Assembly (NCBI RefSeq): GCF_030409755.1
Contig: NZ_JAUFQE010000001.1
Location: forward strand, 310,001 to 374,000
Origin: Vibrio lentus
Lineage (GTDB): Bacteria; Pseudomonadota; Gammaproteobacteria; Enterobacterales; Vibrionaceae
Direction: 5' to 3'
Length of the DNA stretch: 64,000 nt
In this document: one piece after another, positions 17,165-25,833 of the stretch
Layout: each line of letters begins with the position of its first letter
Position numbering within the stretch: position 1 is the first letter of the stretch
The notes under the pieces: generated by a model
What the model was told of the DNA's origin: nothing
Databases searched by the model: none
The model's input: only the letters and a program-made list of their open reading frames with translations
Translations under genes and position numbers: made by a program

Positions 17165-18223
17165 ATGATGAAGAAGAGTTTAGCGACTGCGGTTGCTTTA
17201 TTGGTTTCAACGTCCGCATTGATTTCAACGTCGGCGATGGCAGCCAATAGCGTTCAACAAACCGTTGATGCACCAGTGCAAAATATCAATCAAGTGCTTG
17301 AAATGACGGACACTCAATCCCGTATTCAACAATTGTCTTACATGGCACAAGATCAGAATCAATTGATCGAAAACCGTACTGGTGCATTGCAAGAACTTGC
17401 GAAATACCCAAGCCAGAATGCGCTGGTGGCGGTTGCTAGGGGCTTAAAAGATCAAAACCCTGAAGTTCGTGAAGCGGCAGTGATCGGTTCTGAACCTTAC
17501 CAACTTGAGCATCGCTGGGCATTGGTGTCGCCACTGTTAAAAGACACGGATACCATGGTTCGTCACACGGCAACGTCAAATCTGATTCGTGACTTTAATG
17601 TTCTAGATGATCAACAAAAAGCACAAATTGAACCGCCAGTACAAGAGTTGATTAGTTTCTTGGAAACGCAAGAATCTGAAAAATTTCAACTGTTGTTTGC
17701 TGATGTGCTTCGCTGGCACAACGAGTGGGATAAGGCGGAAACGGTTTATCTAGAGCTCATCAAAACTCATCCCAAAGAGCCACAAGTTTGGCTGAGCTAT
17801 GCTGATAACTTCCGATCACAGAGCAAAGACCAACAAGCGGTTGAAGTGCTAGATCGCGGTTTGAAGAACGTACCAGACAATGCAGCGATGCATTATTCTA
17901 AATCTTTGACACTGGTTCGTCTTGAAGACAAGAGTGCTGCGGCAAATGAGATTGAAGTAGCAGCAGAACTTGCGAAAGATAACAGCTACTACTGGTACTT
18001 AAATGGAGTATTGCAAGAAGAGTTGAATATCGATAAGTCGACTAAATCTTTCGAGAAAGCGTATTTGATCTCTGGTTCACCAGAGCAGCTATACGCAGTA
18101 TGTGACATCTACGTACGTTACGGTAATGAAAAAACGGATGAATGCTTGGCAGAGCTTTCAAAAGTGGCACCGGGTTACGTAATTGATCAGCTGAAAGAGA
18201 AGCGAGTAGCGCCAAGCTCATAA
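17165..18223 (+). CDS. Periplasmic HEAT-repeat / TPR protein
   Basis: 352 residues with a signal peptide ending near SAMAANS. Residues about 60-160 contain HEAT-like pairs of helices (LKDQNPEVREAAVIGS, LLKDTDTMVRHTATSNLIRD). Residues about 175-330 contain TPR-like pairs (WDKAETVYLELIKTHPKEPQVWLSYAD). Such repeats bind other proteins, so it may be a scaffold or chaperone-like factor for the neighbouring exported phosphatase, SUMF1-type protein or sulfatases. The double ATG start leaves one codon of uncertainty. The specific function is unknown. Confidence 0.65.
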   Translation: MMKKSLATAVALLVSTSALISTSAMAANSVQQTVDAPVQNINQVLEMTDTQSRIQQLSYMAQDQNQLIENRTGALQELAKYPSQNALVAVARGLKDQNPEVREAAVIGSEPYQLEHRWALVSPLLKDTDTMVRHTATSNLIRDFNVLDDQQKAQIEPPVQELISFLETQESEKFQLLFADVLRWHNEWDKAETVYLELIKTHPKEPQVWLSYADNFRSQSKDQQAVEVLDRGLKNVPDNAAMHYSKSLTLVRLEDKSAAANEIEVAAELAKDNSYYWYLNGVLQEELNIDKSTKSFEKAYLISGSPEQLYAVCDIYVRYGNEKTDECLAELSKVAPGYVIDQLKEKRVAPSS

Positions 18224-18257
18224 TCCTTGTATGAGTAATTAGAGAAGCCGCTAATGA

Positions 18258-18289
18258 AAAGCCAGTCGAAATGTTCGACTGGCTTTTTT
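18258..18289 (+). terminator. Rho-independent terminator
   Basis: AAAGCCAGTCGAA and TTCGACTGGCTTT form a perfect 13-bp stem around a three-base loop, followed by TTTTT. It ends the HEAT/TPR transcript. Confidence 0.9.
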
Positions 18290-18412
18290 ACATTTAGTGT
18301 CAACTCATATCAAGACGGGTCATATAGTTCTGTTTGGAGTGTGTTTTAGAATAAGAAGCAAGTTGGAGGCGTCTAAAGTGGGTGAGCTTATTCACTCACC
18401 CATTTAGTTAAA

Positions 18413-20143
18413 TCATTCGCCCATTGAGGTAGATGCGCGACGTCTGTCTGTTGCGCCATGGATCTTGCCATCTTTGATTTCAATGGCGTTCAAACCGCTG
18501 ACTACTGGAATGACATGTACAGGGTAACCGAGCTGCATAAATTCAGGGACAAGCATTTCAGCGTAAGTCTTCTTCTCGACCAACAAACCTGTTGGGTCAT
18601 AAGGTTTGGTTCGATCAATTTTAGTGCCGTACTGAATGTTCGGCAGGTCAATTGCTTCTTGTGCGGAGAGATCCCAATCGAGAACGCCAACCACGGTTTT
18701 CAACACGTAACCTGGGATTTGCGAACTACCCGGAGACCCGACCACTAAGCGCAGGTCGTCTTTTTTGTCGATCACCATTAACGGCGTAATCGCTGAGCGA
18801 GGACGTTTGCCTGCTTCGATAGCGTTTTGTGTCGGTTTACCGTTTATGGTGGGCTTGGTGGAGAAGTTGGCCATTTGGGCATTAAGAATCACACCATCGA
18901 CCATTACACCTGAACCCATGCCTGTGCCGACAGTACTTGTCATTGCAATCGCGTTTCCGTCTTTGTCGATAATGGAAATGTGTCCGGTATCTTGACTCTC
19001 AAAGCCTTGATACTGTGCGTATTCGGTATCGGTGACTTTCCCCGCTTTAGGGTTGTTTTGAGCAATGCCACTTTCAGGGATCAGTTTGCGTCGTTCATCG
19101 ATGTAGGATTTGTCGAGCAGGGCATTCACAGGGGCTTCAACGTAATCAGGATCGCCCGCATAAGCGATTCGATCGGCTTTGGCGATTCGCATTGCTTCCG
19201 TCATTAAGCGCCAAGGTTCCACATTGGTTTTGGACATGTCTGCCAAGTCGTAGGCCTCTAGCATTTCAAGACTTTGAGCAACCATCACGCCACCAGAGGC
19301 AGGGTAGCCAAACGAGACAATTTTATTGCCTCGATAGTCGCTTTCGATAACCTCACGTTGTTTGACTTGGTACTGTTTAAAATCTTCGATAGAGAGCTTA
19401 GCGTGGTCTGAGTCGATACGGCTGTTGACCGTTTCTACGATGTGCTTACCAAACTCGCCACCATAAAGGTACTTATCGCCTTGTTGAGCAATATTGGTCA
19501 GTGTGTTGGCAAGCTCTGAATTGGTCATCAAAGTGCCTGTTGGTTTAATCTCGCCGTTATTCCAATAGAGTGCTTTGATTTCTGGATCTTCAATCAATCG
19601 TTCTTGCTCACGAACCACGATGTCGTAGGTGTAGCTGTTCATTGCATAACCTTTACTGGCAAGCTCAATGGCAGGCTGAACAAGCTCTGACCATGGCAGT
19701 TTTCCGTATTCTTGATGAGTGCTATAGAGCAAACGGAGCGTGCCGGGAACTGCGACAGATCTTGGCCCTAAAATCTCATTTCGACTGAGTGCCTTACCAC
19801 CTTCCATGAACATATCTGGAGTCGCACTTGAGGGCGCTTCGTCGCGTCCATCGAGTGCGAGGAATTGGTCTTTGTCTTTTTGATAAAACAGCGCAAAAGT
19901 ACCACCGCCGATCCCTGTCATATCCGGTTCTACCACCGACATGGTCATCTGCATCGCAACTATGGCATCGACTGCGTTACCGCCTTTTTTGAGTATCGAA
20001 TACCCTGTGCTGCTTACGTATGGGTTAGTTGCACTTACCATAAACTCTTCGCCACTTTCATCGGGCGTAATTGGAAAAGGATTTGGCTCAGCCGCGAAAC
20101 CGACCGCTGAAACCAAACTTAAAGATAAAGTAGCTATTCGCAT
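18413..20143 (-). CDS. ggt: Gamma-glutamyltransferase
   Basis: 576 residues with a signal peptide (cleavage near GFAAEP). It is a secreted precursor that cleaves itself into large and small subunits. The predicted nucleophile is the Thr starting TGHISIIDKDGNAIAMT, and the small subunit runs from there to the end. Other family blocks are present: MVSATNPYVSSTGYSILKKGGNAVDA, MSVVEPDMTGIGGG, LDGRDEAPS and RPRSAITPLMV. It hydrolyses glutathione and other gamma-glutamyl compounds in the periplasm, releasing glutamate. It appears to be transcribed alone, and the length is normal for the family. Confidence 0.93.
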   Translation of the reverse strand: MRIATLSLSLVSAVGFAAEPNPFPITPDESGEEFMVSATNPYVSSTGYSILKKGGNAVDAIVAMQMTMSVVEPDMTGIGGGTFALFYQKDKDQFLALDGRDEAPSSATPDMFMEGGKALSRNEILGPRSVAVPGTLRLLYSTHQEYGKLPWSELVQPAIELASKGYAMNSYTYDIVVREQERLIEDPEIKALYWNNGEIKPTGTLMTNSELANTLTNIAQQGDKYLYGGEFGKHIVETVNSRIDSDHAKLSIEDFKQYQVKQREVIESDYRGNKIVSFGYPASGGVMVAQSLEMLEAYDLADMSKTNVEPWRLMTEAMRIAKADRIAYAGDPDYVEAPVNALLDKSYIDERRKLIPESGIAQNNPKAGKVTDTEYAQYQGFESQDTGHISIIDKDGNAIAMTSTVGTGMGSGVMVDGVILNAQMANFSTKPTINGKPTQNAIEAGKRPRSAITPLMVIDKKDDLRLVVGSPGSSQIPGYVLKTVVGVLDWDLSAQEAIDLPNIQYGTKIDRTKPYDPTGLLVEKKTYAEMLVPEFMQLGYPVHVIPVVSGLNAIEIKDGKIHGATDRRRASTSMGE

Positions 20144-20336
20144 GCGTTCTCCGTTTAAGGTATCTGTTTATTTACTCTAAGATTGACCGAGCAAGGTTGA
20201 TGAAGTTCGTGAGTTTGCAGCCTTTTTACACAATGCTGACGGCTCTGACATTGGATTAAAACCATCCCTATATTCGCCGTCGAAACGATAGTTATGATTT
20301 ATGTTTCGGCAAGTTTGACTGAACAGTTACAGCGAT

Positions 20337-20374
20337 AAAAAAGCCCAAGGTTGAGTGATTAGCTTGGGCTTTTT
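20337..20374 (-). terminator. Terminator downstream of the porin-like gene
   Basis: AAAGCCCAAG (20340-20349) pairs with CTTGGGCTTT (20363-20372), with A-runs and T-runs on the two sides. It lies 23 bases after the stop of the minus-strand porin-like gene and could work in either direction. Confidence 0.85.
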
Positions 20375-20396
20375 ATGGTTATTGTTTAATTCTAGG

Positions 20397-21464
20397 TTAG
20401 AAAACAAAACTCAGCATGATGGTGTAAAGCACGGCATCTTTGTCATCAAAGCCAGTCAGGGTGTTAAAATCTTCGACAAACGCCCCGTTTGCTTTACGAG
20501 CTTCAAAATATTGCACTTCACCATTGATAGAGACGTTTGGTAACACATCGTAATCCACACCAATTAGGTAGCTGTTTCCTGTTAGGTGTTCGTGTGAATC
20601 AAACTCGGCGCCATAAACGACGTAAGGAGTGAACGAATTGAGTCTGTAACCCAAACTTGCGTACATCGAAGAGGAGAAGTCACTGGTTTGTCCTTCACTG
20701 GCCAGTATTGCTTGACCAAATTCGTACTCGGCACCTAACGACCAAAGTTGGATGTGTTGGTTGTCTTGTTTTGGAAGAGATCCAACGTTTTTAATCTTAA
20801 CCGTTTGATCGAAATTTGAATCTAAGAAGGATAAGTTCCAACGATAATCCTCTCCACTTAATTGCAAGTTGGCACCAAACATTCGATTGGTTTCAAATTC
20901 AAGCTCAGTTGTCGAATTGAAGTCGACTTCATTGTTATCTTTAATTCCGAAAAACGGAGAGAGTAGTAGGGTAGCTTCATCGCTTACATCATGAGTCCAG
21001 CTCACTTTGATACCATTGAAGGCAGTAATACCTAATACGGAATTGTATACCTCTGTTGGTGGTCTTGCTGTCATATAGGCTTGGCCGACATAGTAGTATT
21101 CAGAGGCAAGGAACAGTGGCAGCCTTAAGCGTCCAATACTTACATCGAAGTCATTAAACTCGTAACCGACGTAAGCCCACTCTAATTGAGGATCACTCCA
21201 ATCATACTGAGGTGGTTTGACAACTTGCACAGAAGCTTTGAATGAGTTGTAGAAGTAGTCTAACTGAACTCCAAATGTGGTATCGCAGTCGTAACAATTT
21301 TCATCAGTAAAACCGCGGTTGATGATGAGTGGATTGTCGTTATCTGAGGTTGCCCAAGAAGTAGAACCGAATCCGCTTAACGAAAAATTATCGGTAAGTT
21401 CAATAATCGCAAAAGCCGGAGAGGCAATCGAAGCACATAGCACTGACGTAATTATTTTTTTCAT
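20397..21464 (-). CDS. Outer-membrane beta-barrel (porin-like) protein
   Basis: 355 residues with a signal peptide (MKKIITSVLCASIASPAFA). The mature chain has alternating amphipathic strands and ends in SFVF, the terminal Phe typical of outer-membrane barrels. One pair of cysteines (CYDC) near residue 58 may form a small loop disulphide. It is the third gene of a minus-strand group after a hybrid kinase and a PstS-like periplasmic protein, separated by one base from the latter. The trio is likely one operon for sensing and taking up a solute. The substrate is unknown. Confidence 0.75.
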   Translation of the reverse strand: MKKIITSVLCASIASPAFAIIELTDNFSLSGFGSTSWATSDNDNPLIINRGFTDENCYDCDTTFGVQLDYFYNSFKASVQVVKPPQYDWSDPQLEWAYVGYEFNDFDVSIGRLRLPLFLASEYYYVGQAYMTARPPTEVYNSVLGITAFNGIKVSWTHDVSDEATLLLSPFFGIKDNNEVDFNSTTELEFETNRMFGANLQLSGEDYRWNLSFLDSNFDQTVKIKNVGSLPKQDNQHIQLWSLGAEYEFGQAILASEGQTSDFSSSMYASLGYRLNSFTPYVVYGAEFDSHEHLTGNSYLIGVDYDVLPNVSINGEVQYFEARKANGAFVEDFNTLTGFDDKDAVLYTIMLSFVF

Positions 21465-21465
21465 A

Positions 21466-21942
21466 TTATTTCTCCGAACTTATAACGTAGAGAACGTTGG
21501 CATTTTGAGGAACCGAAGAGAGTGGGGAGTAACCAATACGGTTTGGTTTGTCGTCTAGCCAGTCGACTAAACTGTCTGTCGAAGCCGTTTTGATTTCTCT
21601 TGGATAACGAGCTTTTCCTGAAAAAGATAAGCCAGCCCAGTGTGCATTCATTTGGGCTGCATTTTTCCCCAGTAAAAGTTGATAAAATTTTTCTCTCTCG
21701 GTGCTGTTTTCAGGCCAGTCAGACAGTTCTACACGTTTGCCGTTGAGGCGTTTCGTTTTTCCTCTGTATAGCTTTCTCGCTTTGTTTATTGATATCTCTT
21801 CAAACCCTGAGTCTAGAGAGAATATTGCATAATCTTCTGCGGCATGAGCCGGATTGAGAAGAAGCAAGCTTCCTAACAACCCTATAGCCGCGGATAGCAG
21901 CGCTCTGCTCGAGAGCGTTTTAATTGTTTTAATCCAATCCAT
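21466..21942 (-). CDS. Small PstS-like periplasmic protein
   Basis: 158 residues with an N-terminal signal segment (hydrophobic stretch about 15-35, cleavage near PAHAAE). The mature part resembles one lobe of phosphate-type substrate-binding proteins: ISINKARKLYRGKTKRLNGKRVEL, FYQLLLGKN, W..LSFSGKARYP and the closing NRIGYSPLSSVPQNANVLYV. It is about half the length of a transporter-linked PstS. It sits nine bases after the hybrid kinase gene and before a porin-like gene, so it may be a sensor partner of the kinase and not a transporter subunit. Confidence 0.65.
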   Translation of the reverse strand: MDWIKTIKTLSSRALLSAAIGLLGSLLLLNPAHAAEDYAIFSLDSGFEEISINKARKLYRGKTKRLNGKRVELSDWPENSTEREKFYQLLLGKNAAQMNAHWAGLSFSGKARYPREIKTASTDSLVDWLDDKPNRIGYSPLSSVPQNANVLYVISSEK

Positions 21943-21951
21943 TGGTTTCTC

Positions 21952-24900
21952 CTAACAAGTCGCACTTTCTATTTGGTGGAATAGCTTTTCTTTTCTTACG
22001 GGCTTCGCTACGTACCCATCCATTCCGGAATCAAAGCACTTTTGAATATCATCATCGATAACACTGGCGGTTAACGCGATAATAGGAGTTTTGCTTAAGC
22101 CTAGGTTTTTCTCATGTTCACGAATCTCCTTAGTTGCGGTGAAGCCGTCCATCACCGGCATCATGCAATCCATTAAAATAATGTCGAAGCTACTGTCGTT
22201 CTGATACATATCAACGGCTATTTGTCCGTTGTCTGCAATTTCAAAGGCATAGCCAGCTTTTGTTAGCATGACTGAAGCAACCTTCTGGTTCACGCGATTG
22301 TCTTCTACCAACAGGATTTTCTCTGATTTGCTCGGTATCACGTTCAATTCGGCTTGCTCAGGTAGCGTTTTCTTGGCTGTTTTTGCGTTATGAATAGGGG
22401 TGACCGTTGAGGTGGTGGATACTGAAGGTGTTTTATGGGCGGCAGGCAATGGCATTGCTTCTACCGCTGCGAGAACTTTTTCTTTCAACATCTCGAATTT
22501 GAATGGTTTTGGCACGTAGTCGTCCATGCCTACATTGAAACACTTTTGGATATCGTCATCAATAACACTCGCTGTGAGGGCGATGATAGGGATACGGCGC
22601 GTCGCATTGGTCTCTTTTTCAACGCGACGAATATTACCTGTCGCTTCAAAGCCGTCCATCACGGGCATCATACAATCCATCAGTATTACGGCGTAGTTAG
22701 GGTTTGCCGTAAACATGTCGACGGCTTCTTGGCCGTTATTCGCAAACTCGAACTCGAAGCCACTTTTTCCTACGTGAAGTCCGGCAATCTTCTGGTTGAT
22801 TTTGTTGTCTTCGACGATAAGGATTTTTTGTTGAATCGTCAGGGCTTGTTGGTTGGCTTCTGATAGTTCAGCTAAGCCTTGTGTGTCACAAAGTTCAATG
22901 GCTTTTATTAAGCGCAAGCCGAGTAGGGGTTGTGATACCTGAGCCGTAATACAGTTGCCAATATCTGCCGGGTCACTTAGGAATGAACGAATCAAACAAA
23001 TAGTCGCGCCACTTTGATGGAGTTTATTTAGGCTGTCTGAATAGTCACTCGCTTGGAGTGAATCGTCTTCAGCAAAAATGACCGTGATTGGTTTATTGTG
23101 CTGTTTTACAGAGATTTGCTCATTGATGGTGTCTGCGCTATTGGTTTGCTGAGTGACCTTTAAACCATAAAGGTTAAGGTCTCTTTCTATGCGCTCAGAA
23201 AGCATGTTTTCATTGCCCAGAATGTAGATGTTTGCTGATGCTGTGCTTTGTTTAGGAAGCATCAGATCAACGGGCAGTGCTAAATCGAAGTAGAAACAAC
23301 TGCCTTCACCTTTGACTGAGTCGAGTTGGATCTGACCACCCATAAGCTCAACAAGCTGAGTACTGATCGCAAGACCAAGACCAGTACCACCGAATTGTCT
23401 GGTCGTTGAATCGTCTTCTTGAGCGAACGGTTCGAATATCTGTTTCTGTTGCTGTTTATCGATACCAATACCTGTGTCGCGCACTGCGAATCGAATGGTG
23501 ACATTGTCGTTAGACTGCTCGAGTGTCTTGATTGATAGTGTTACACCACCTTCGGCTGTGAACTTCACTGCGTTCGACATAAAGTTCATCAAAATCTGTC
23601 TTAGTCGGTGGTCATCGATCATCACGCGTGCAGGTGTGTCGGGGCTGATATCGACGTTGACTGATATTTTCTGCTCCTTGGCTTTAGGCGCAACAATCGA
23701 AGCGATGTCGTAAATGGATTCTCTAATCGATGCCGAGTGCGGGCTGATTAATAGCATGCCAGATTCAATCTTAGAGAAGTCTAAGATGTCGTTGATCAGG
23801 CTTAGTAGTAATTGAGATGAGGTCTCGATTGTATCTACATAATCACGTTGTGTTGGTGTAAGTGGAGTATCCGATAGGATCTCTGAGATACCGATAACCC
23901 CGTTTAACGGAGTGCGAATTTCATGTGACATGTTAGCCAAGAAGCTACTTTTCGCTTTACTCGCTTGTATTGCGTGATCTTTGGCTCTCTCTGCGTCTTC
24001 TACGGCTAAGGTTAGCTTCTCTTTTGCGTGTTCTCGCTCGATGGTCAATCGTTCAACTTGCTGAGCAAATAGGCTGAGTTCATCTTTGCCTTGAATCAGT
24101 TTATCCAAAGAAGGTCGAGTTTCATCATTTTCGCTTTTCAAGAAAGCTAACACCAAATTCAGGTTGTTGGTGACTTGTCGTGCCAAGCTTAGGGTTAATC
24201 CCATCACAATGGTCGCGAGCAAAGCAACGATCGAGATAAACAGTGTTCGCTGGATTTGCGCTTCATAGATGGCTTGCTCAACTTCCTGCTGGAACTCTTG
24301 CTTGATAACATTACCGAGGCTTTGCAATAAGCTGAGGCGAGCGCTCATTGCCTCTAATCCGACAGAAATCTCTTGTGGCGTCAGTTGGCTGATTGCGTTT
24401 AGGTCGAGTAGTGCGCTGCGGATCTCTTGGCTTTGAGCAAACACGTCGTTTCTAAACACTTCAACCATCAATGACACTTGATGTTCGTTGGCATTCAATG
24501 ACACAAAGCGTTCTAGGAACAGTTGTTGTCTTTCACTCAGAGTTTCGATCTGTTCAGCGAGTTCTGGGTCGTATTCTTGGCTACTTTGGAATATCTCAAT
24601 CAATGAGGTACCCAGTTTAAATTCTTCATTTGACCAAAACATCAGCCATTCAAGCTGTTGTAACGCGGTGAGGTGTTGTTGAATTTCACGCTTGGTGTTT
24701 TCGAAAGGGACTTTTTCTATCTCAAGGAGCAACTGTTTGTACAAATCACTCTGCCATTCAAGTGCATCCAATTTATCGTAACTATCCGTCGCTTCCATCG
24801 TTGATAGGGTTGCTTCGCTGAAGTCTGCAACCAGTTGGTTCATTTCATCAGAAGTGTTTAAAAATATAGCTGGAGAAAGTGTTTTTAGTTCTGCCTTTAC

Positions 24901-25146
24901 TTGGCTGCTTTGCGTCGCGAATTCTTGAGGGCTAGAAGCCAGAGTGCTCCGATATAAGACCGAAATATCTTGAAGATACACAGATAACTGATTGGTTCGT
25001 TCAAAATCGGTTAACTGAGTCGTTAAAATATACGCTTGTCTGCCTGCTAGAAAGAGCAGTAGTGAAATGGGAAGTAGAACTAAGCCAAAGAGTTTATGTT
25101 TGACTGAAAGGTTATTCCAGACCGTAATCGCCATATAAGGATCCAT
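21952..25146 (-). CDS. Hybrid sensor histidine kinase with two receiver domains
   Basis: 1,064 residues from 25146; a second ATG four codons later (25134) has a GGATGG-like sequence before it and may be the true start. Membrane helix near 20-38, long helical periplasmic region, second helix about 302-322. The His domain is NMSHEIRTPLNGV with His near residue 407. The ATPase domain shows NFMSNAVKF, DTGIGI and GTGLGLAI. A worn receiver-like segment comes next. Two full receivers follow (about 785-905 and 945-1060), both with LMDCMMPVMDGF and almost the same ALTASVIDDDIQKCF block, so they look like a duplication. There is no HPt domain, so a separate HPt is needed. A 22-bp palindrome touches its start region. 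Confidence 0.87.
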   Translation of the reverse strand: MDPYMAITVWNNLSVKHKLFGLVLLPISLLLFLAGRQAYILTTQLTDFERTNQLSVYLQDISVLYRSTLASSPQEFATQSSQVKAELKTLSPAIFLNTSDEMNQLVADFSEATLSTMEATDSYDKLDALEWQSDLYKQLLLEIEKVPFENTKREIQQHLTALQQLEWLMFWSNEEFKLGTSLIEIFQSSQEYDPELAEQIETLSERQQLFLERFVSLNANEHQVSLMVEVFRNDVFAQSQEIRSALLDLNAISQLTPQEISVGLEAMSARLSLLQSLGNVIKQEFQQEVEQAIYEAQIQRTLFISIVALLATIVMGLTLSLARQVTNNLNLVLAFLKSENDETRPSLDKLIQGKDELSLFAQQVERLTIEREHAKEKLTLAVEDAERAKDHAIQASKAKSSFLANMSHEIRTPLNGVIGISEILSDTPLTPTQRDYVDTIETSSQLLLSLINDILDFSKIESGMLLISPHSASIRESIYDIASIVAPKAKEQKISVNVDISPDTPARVMIDDHRLRQILMNFMSNAVKFTAEGGVTLSIKTLEQSNDNVTIRFAVRDTGIGIDKQQQKQIFEPFAQEDDSTTRQFGGTGLGLAISTQLVELMGGQIQLDSVKGEGSCFYFDLALPVDLMLPKQSTASANIYILGNENMLSERIERDLNLYGLKVTQQTNSADTINEQISVKQHNKPITVIFAEDDSLQASDYSDSLNKLHQSGATICLIRSFLSDPADIGNCITAQVSQPLLGLRLIKAIELCDTQGLAELSEANQQALTIQQKILIVEDNKINQKIAGLHVGKSGFEFEFANNGQEAVDMFTANPNYAVILMDCMMPVMDGFEATGNIRRVEKETNATRRIPIIALTASVIDDDIQKCFNVGMDDYVPKPFKFEMLKEKVLAAVEAMPLPAAHKTPSVSTTSTVTPIHNAKTAKKTLPEQAELNVIPSKSEKILLVEDNRVNQKVASVMLTKAGYAFEIADNGQIAVDMYQNDSSFDIILMDCMMPVMDGFTATKEIREHEKNLGLSKTPIIALTASVIDDDIQKCFDSGMDGYVAKPVRKEKLFHQIESATC

Positions 25147-25149
25147 CCA

Positions 25150-25171
25150 ACTGTTTTTATATAAAAACAGT
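25150..25171. repeat. Perfect 22-bp palindrome at the hybrid kinase start
   Basis: ACTGTTTTTAT is followed directly by its reverse complement. It ends only three bases before the first possible ATG of the minus-strand kinase. In DNA it could be an operator. In the mRNA it would make a hairpin covering the usual ribosome-binding zone of that ATG, while leaving the second ATG accessible. Confidence 0.7.
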
Positions 25172-25349
25172 AGAATAAAAATGCGGATATGGAAACCTTG
25201 AAACGGTAAATTTAATGGAAGTGTGGGAGGGGTATAAGTTATTGTGATTCCAGAGCTTATTTTGAAATATCTTCTCTTACTAGCAACTTATAGCGATTGT
25301 CAGTCGGTTTAATTTTTTATGCTTATTGATGAATAGCTTATAAAGCGAG

Positions 25350-25724
25350 TTAATGAGGGCGCTTTTTATCGAGACTTAGTTCAAACAGAAGTTGCTCTAA
25401 CACCGTTTTTGCAGAGGGTTCTAATGTCCAAACCCCTAGCATTCTGTTTAGCGCGGCACGATACACTCTGTTTTTGAGTAGGAAAGCGAGCGTACTCGTA
25501 TCGTTGTTCAAAACATGTGTTTGTATGACGGTTAGCTCAGCTTTGTTCTCGATATCGACTTTCTGAAGGTTGAAAGCGGGTAGAAAGGCACACTCATACC
25601 AAACCTCAACGATCTCTCGAAGTTCGATCTCCTCTTCAGGCACATCGCAGCCCTGAAGTTGATGGTTTTCAGGAATTGCGGATAAGTAAGCGACATCAAG
25701 CTTGTCTGCAACGAATGTGTACAT
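25350..25724 (-). CDS. Small protein of unknown function, paired with a paralogue beyond the adhesin gene
   Basis: 124 residues, soluble-looking, no signal peptide and no named domain. It shares a clear pattern with the 117-residue protein encoded at 56208-56561. Both begin MY.(Y/F)V, then have DVPE.E(I/L)E(L/M)REI...W(Y/F), later LL(K/R)N(R/K)..(R/Y)A..R(M/I)L..W and a similar end. The two copies lie just outside the two ends of the adhesin and secretion block. It is separated by about 110 bases from the last ABC gene, on the same strand, so it may belong to the secretion transcript. The function is unknown; a dosage, chaperone or regulatory role in adhesin secretion is possible but only inferred from position. 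Confidence 0.65.
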   Translation of the reverse strand: MYTFVADKLDVAYLSAIPENHQLQGCDVPEEEIELREIVEVWYECAFLPAFNLQKVDIENKAELTVIQTHVLNNDTSTLAFLLKNRVYRAALNRMLGVWTLEPSAKTVLEQLLFELSLDKKRPH

Positions 25725-25833
25725 TTGCTTCCTTGCTACATGTGATTTTAGAGCGAATCATCTCTCTCACTTATGTTTTTGTCAATTACATCCATTTATT
25801 GAACGAGTAATCTGTGAGTAAGCATCGTCGTGT

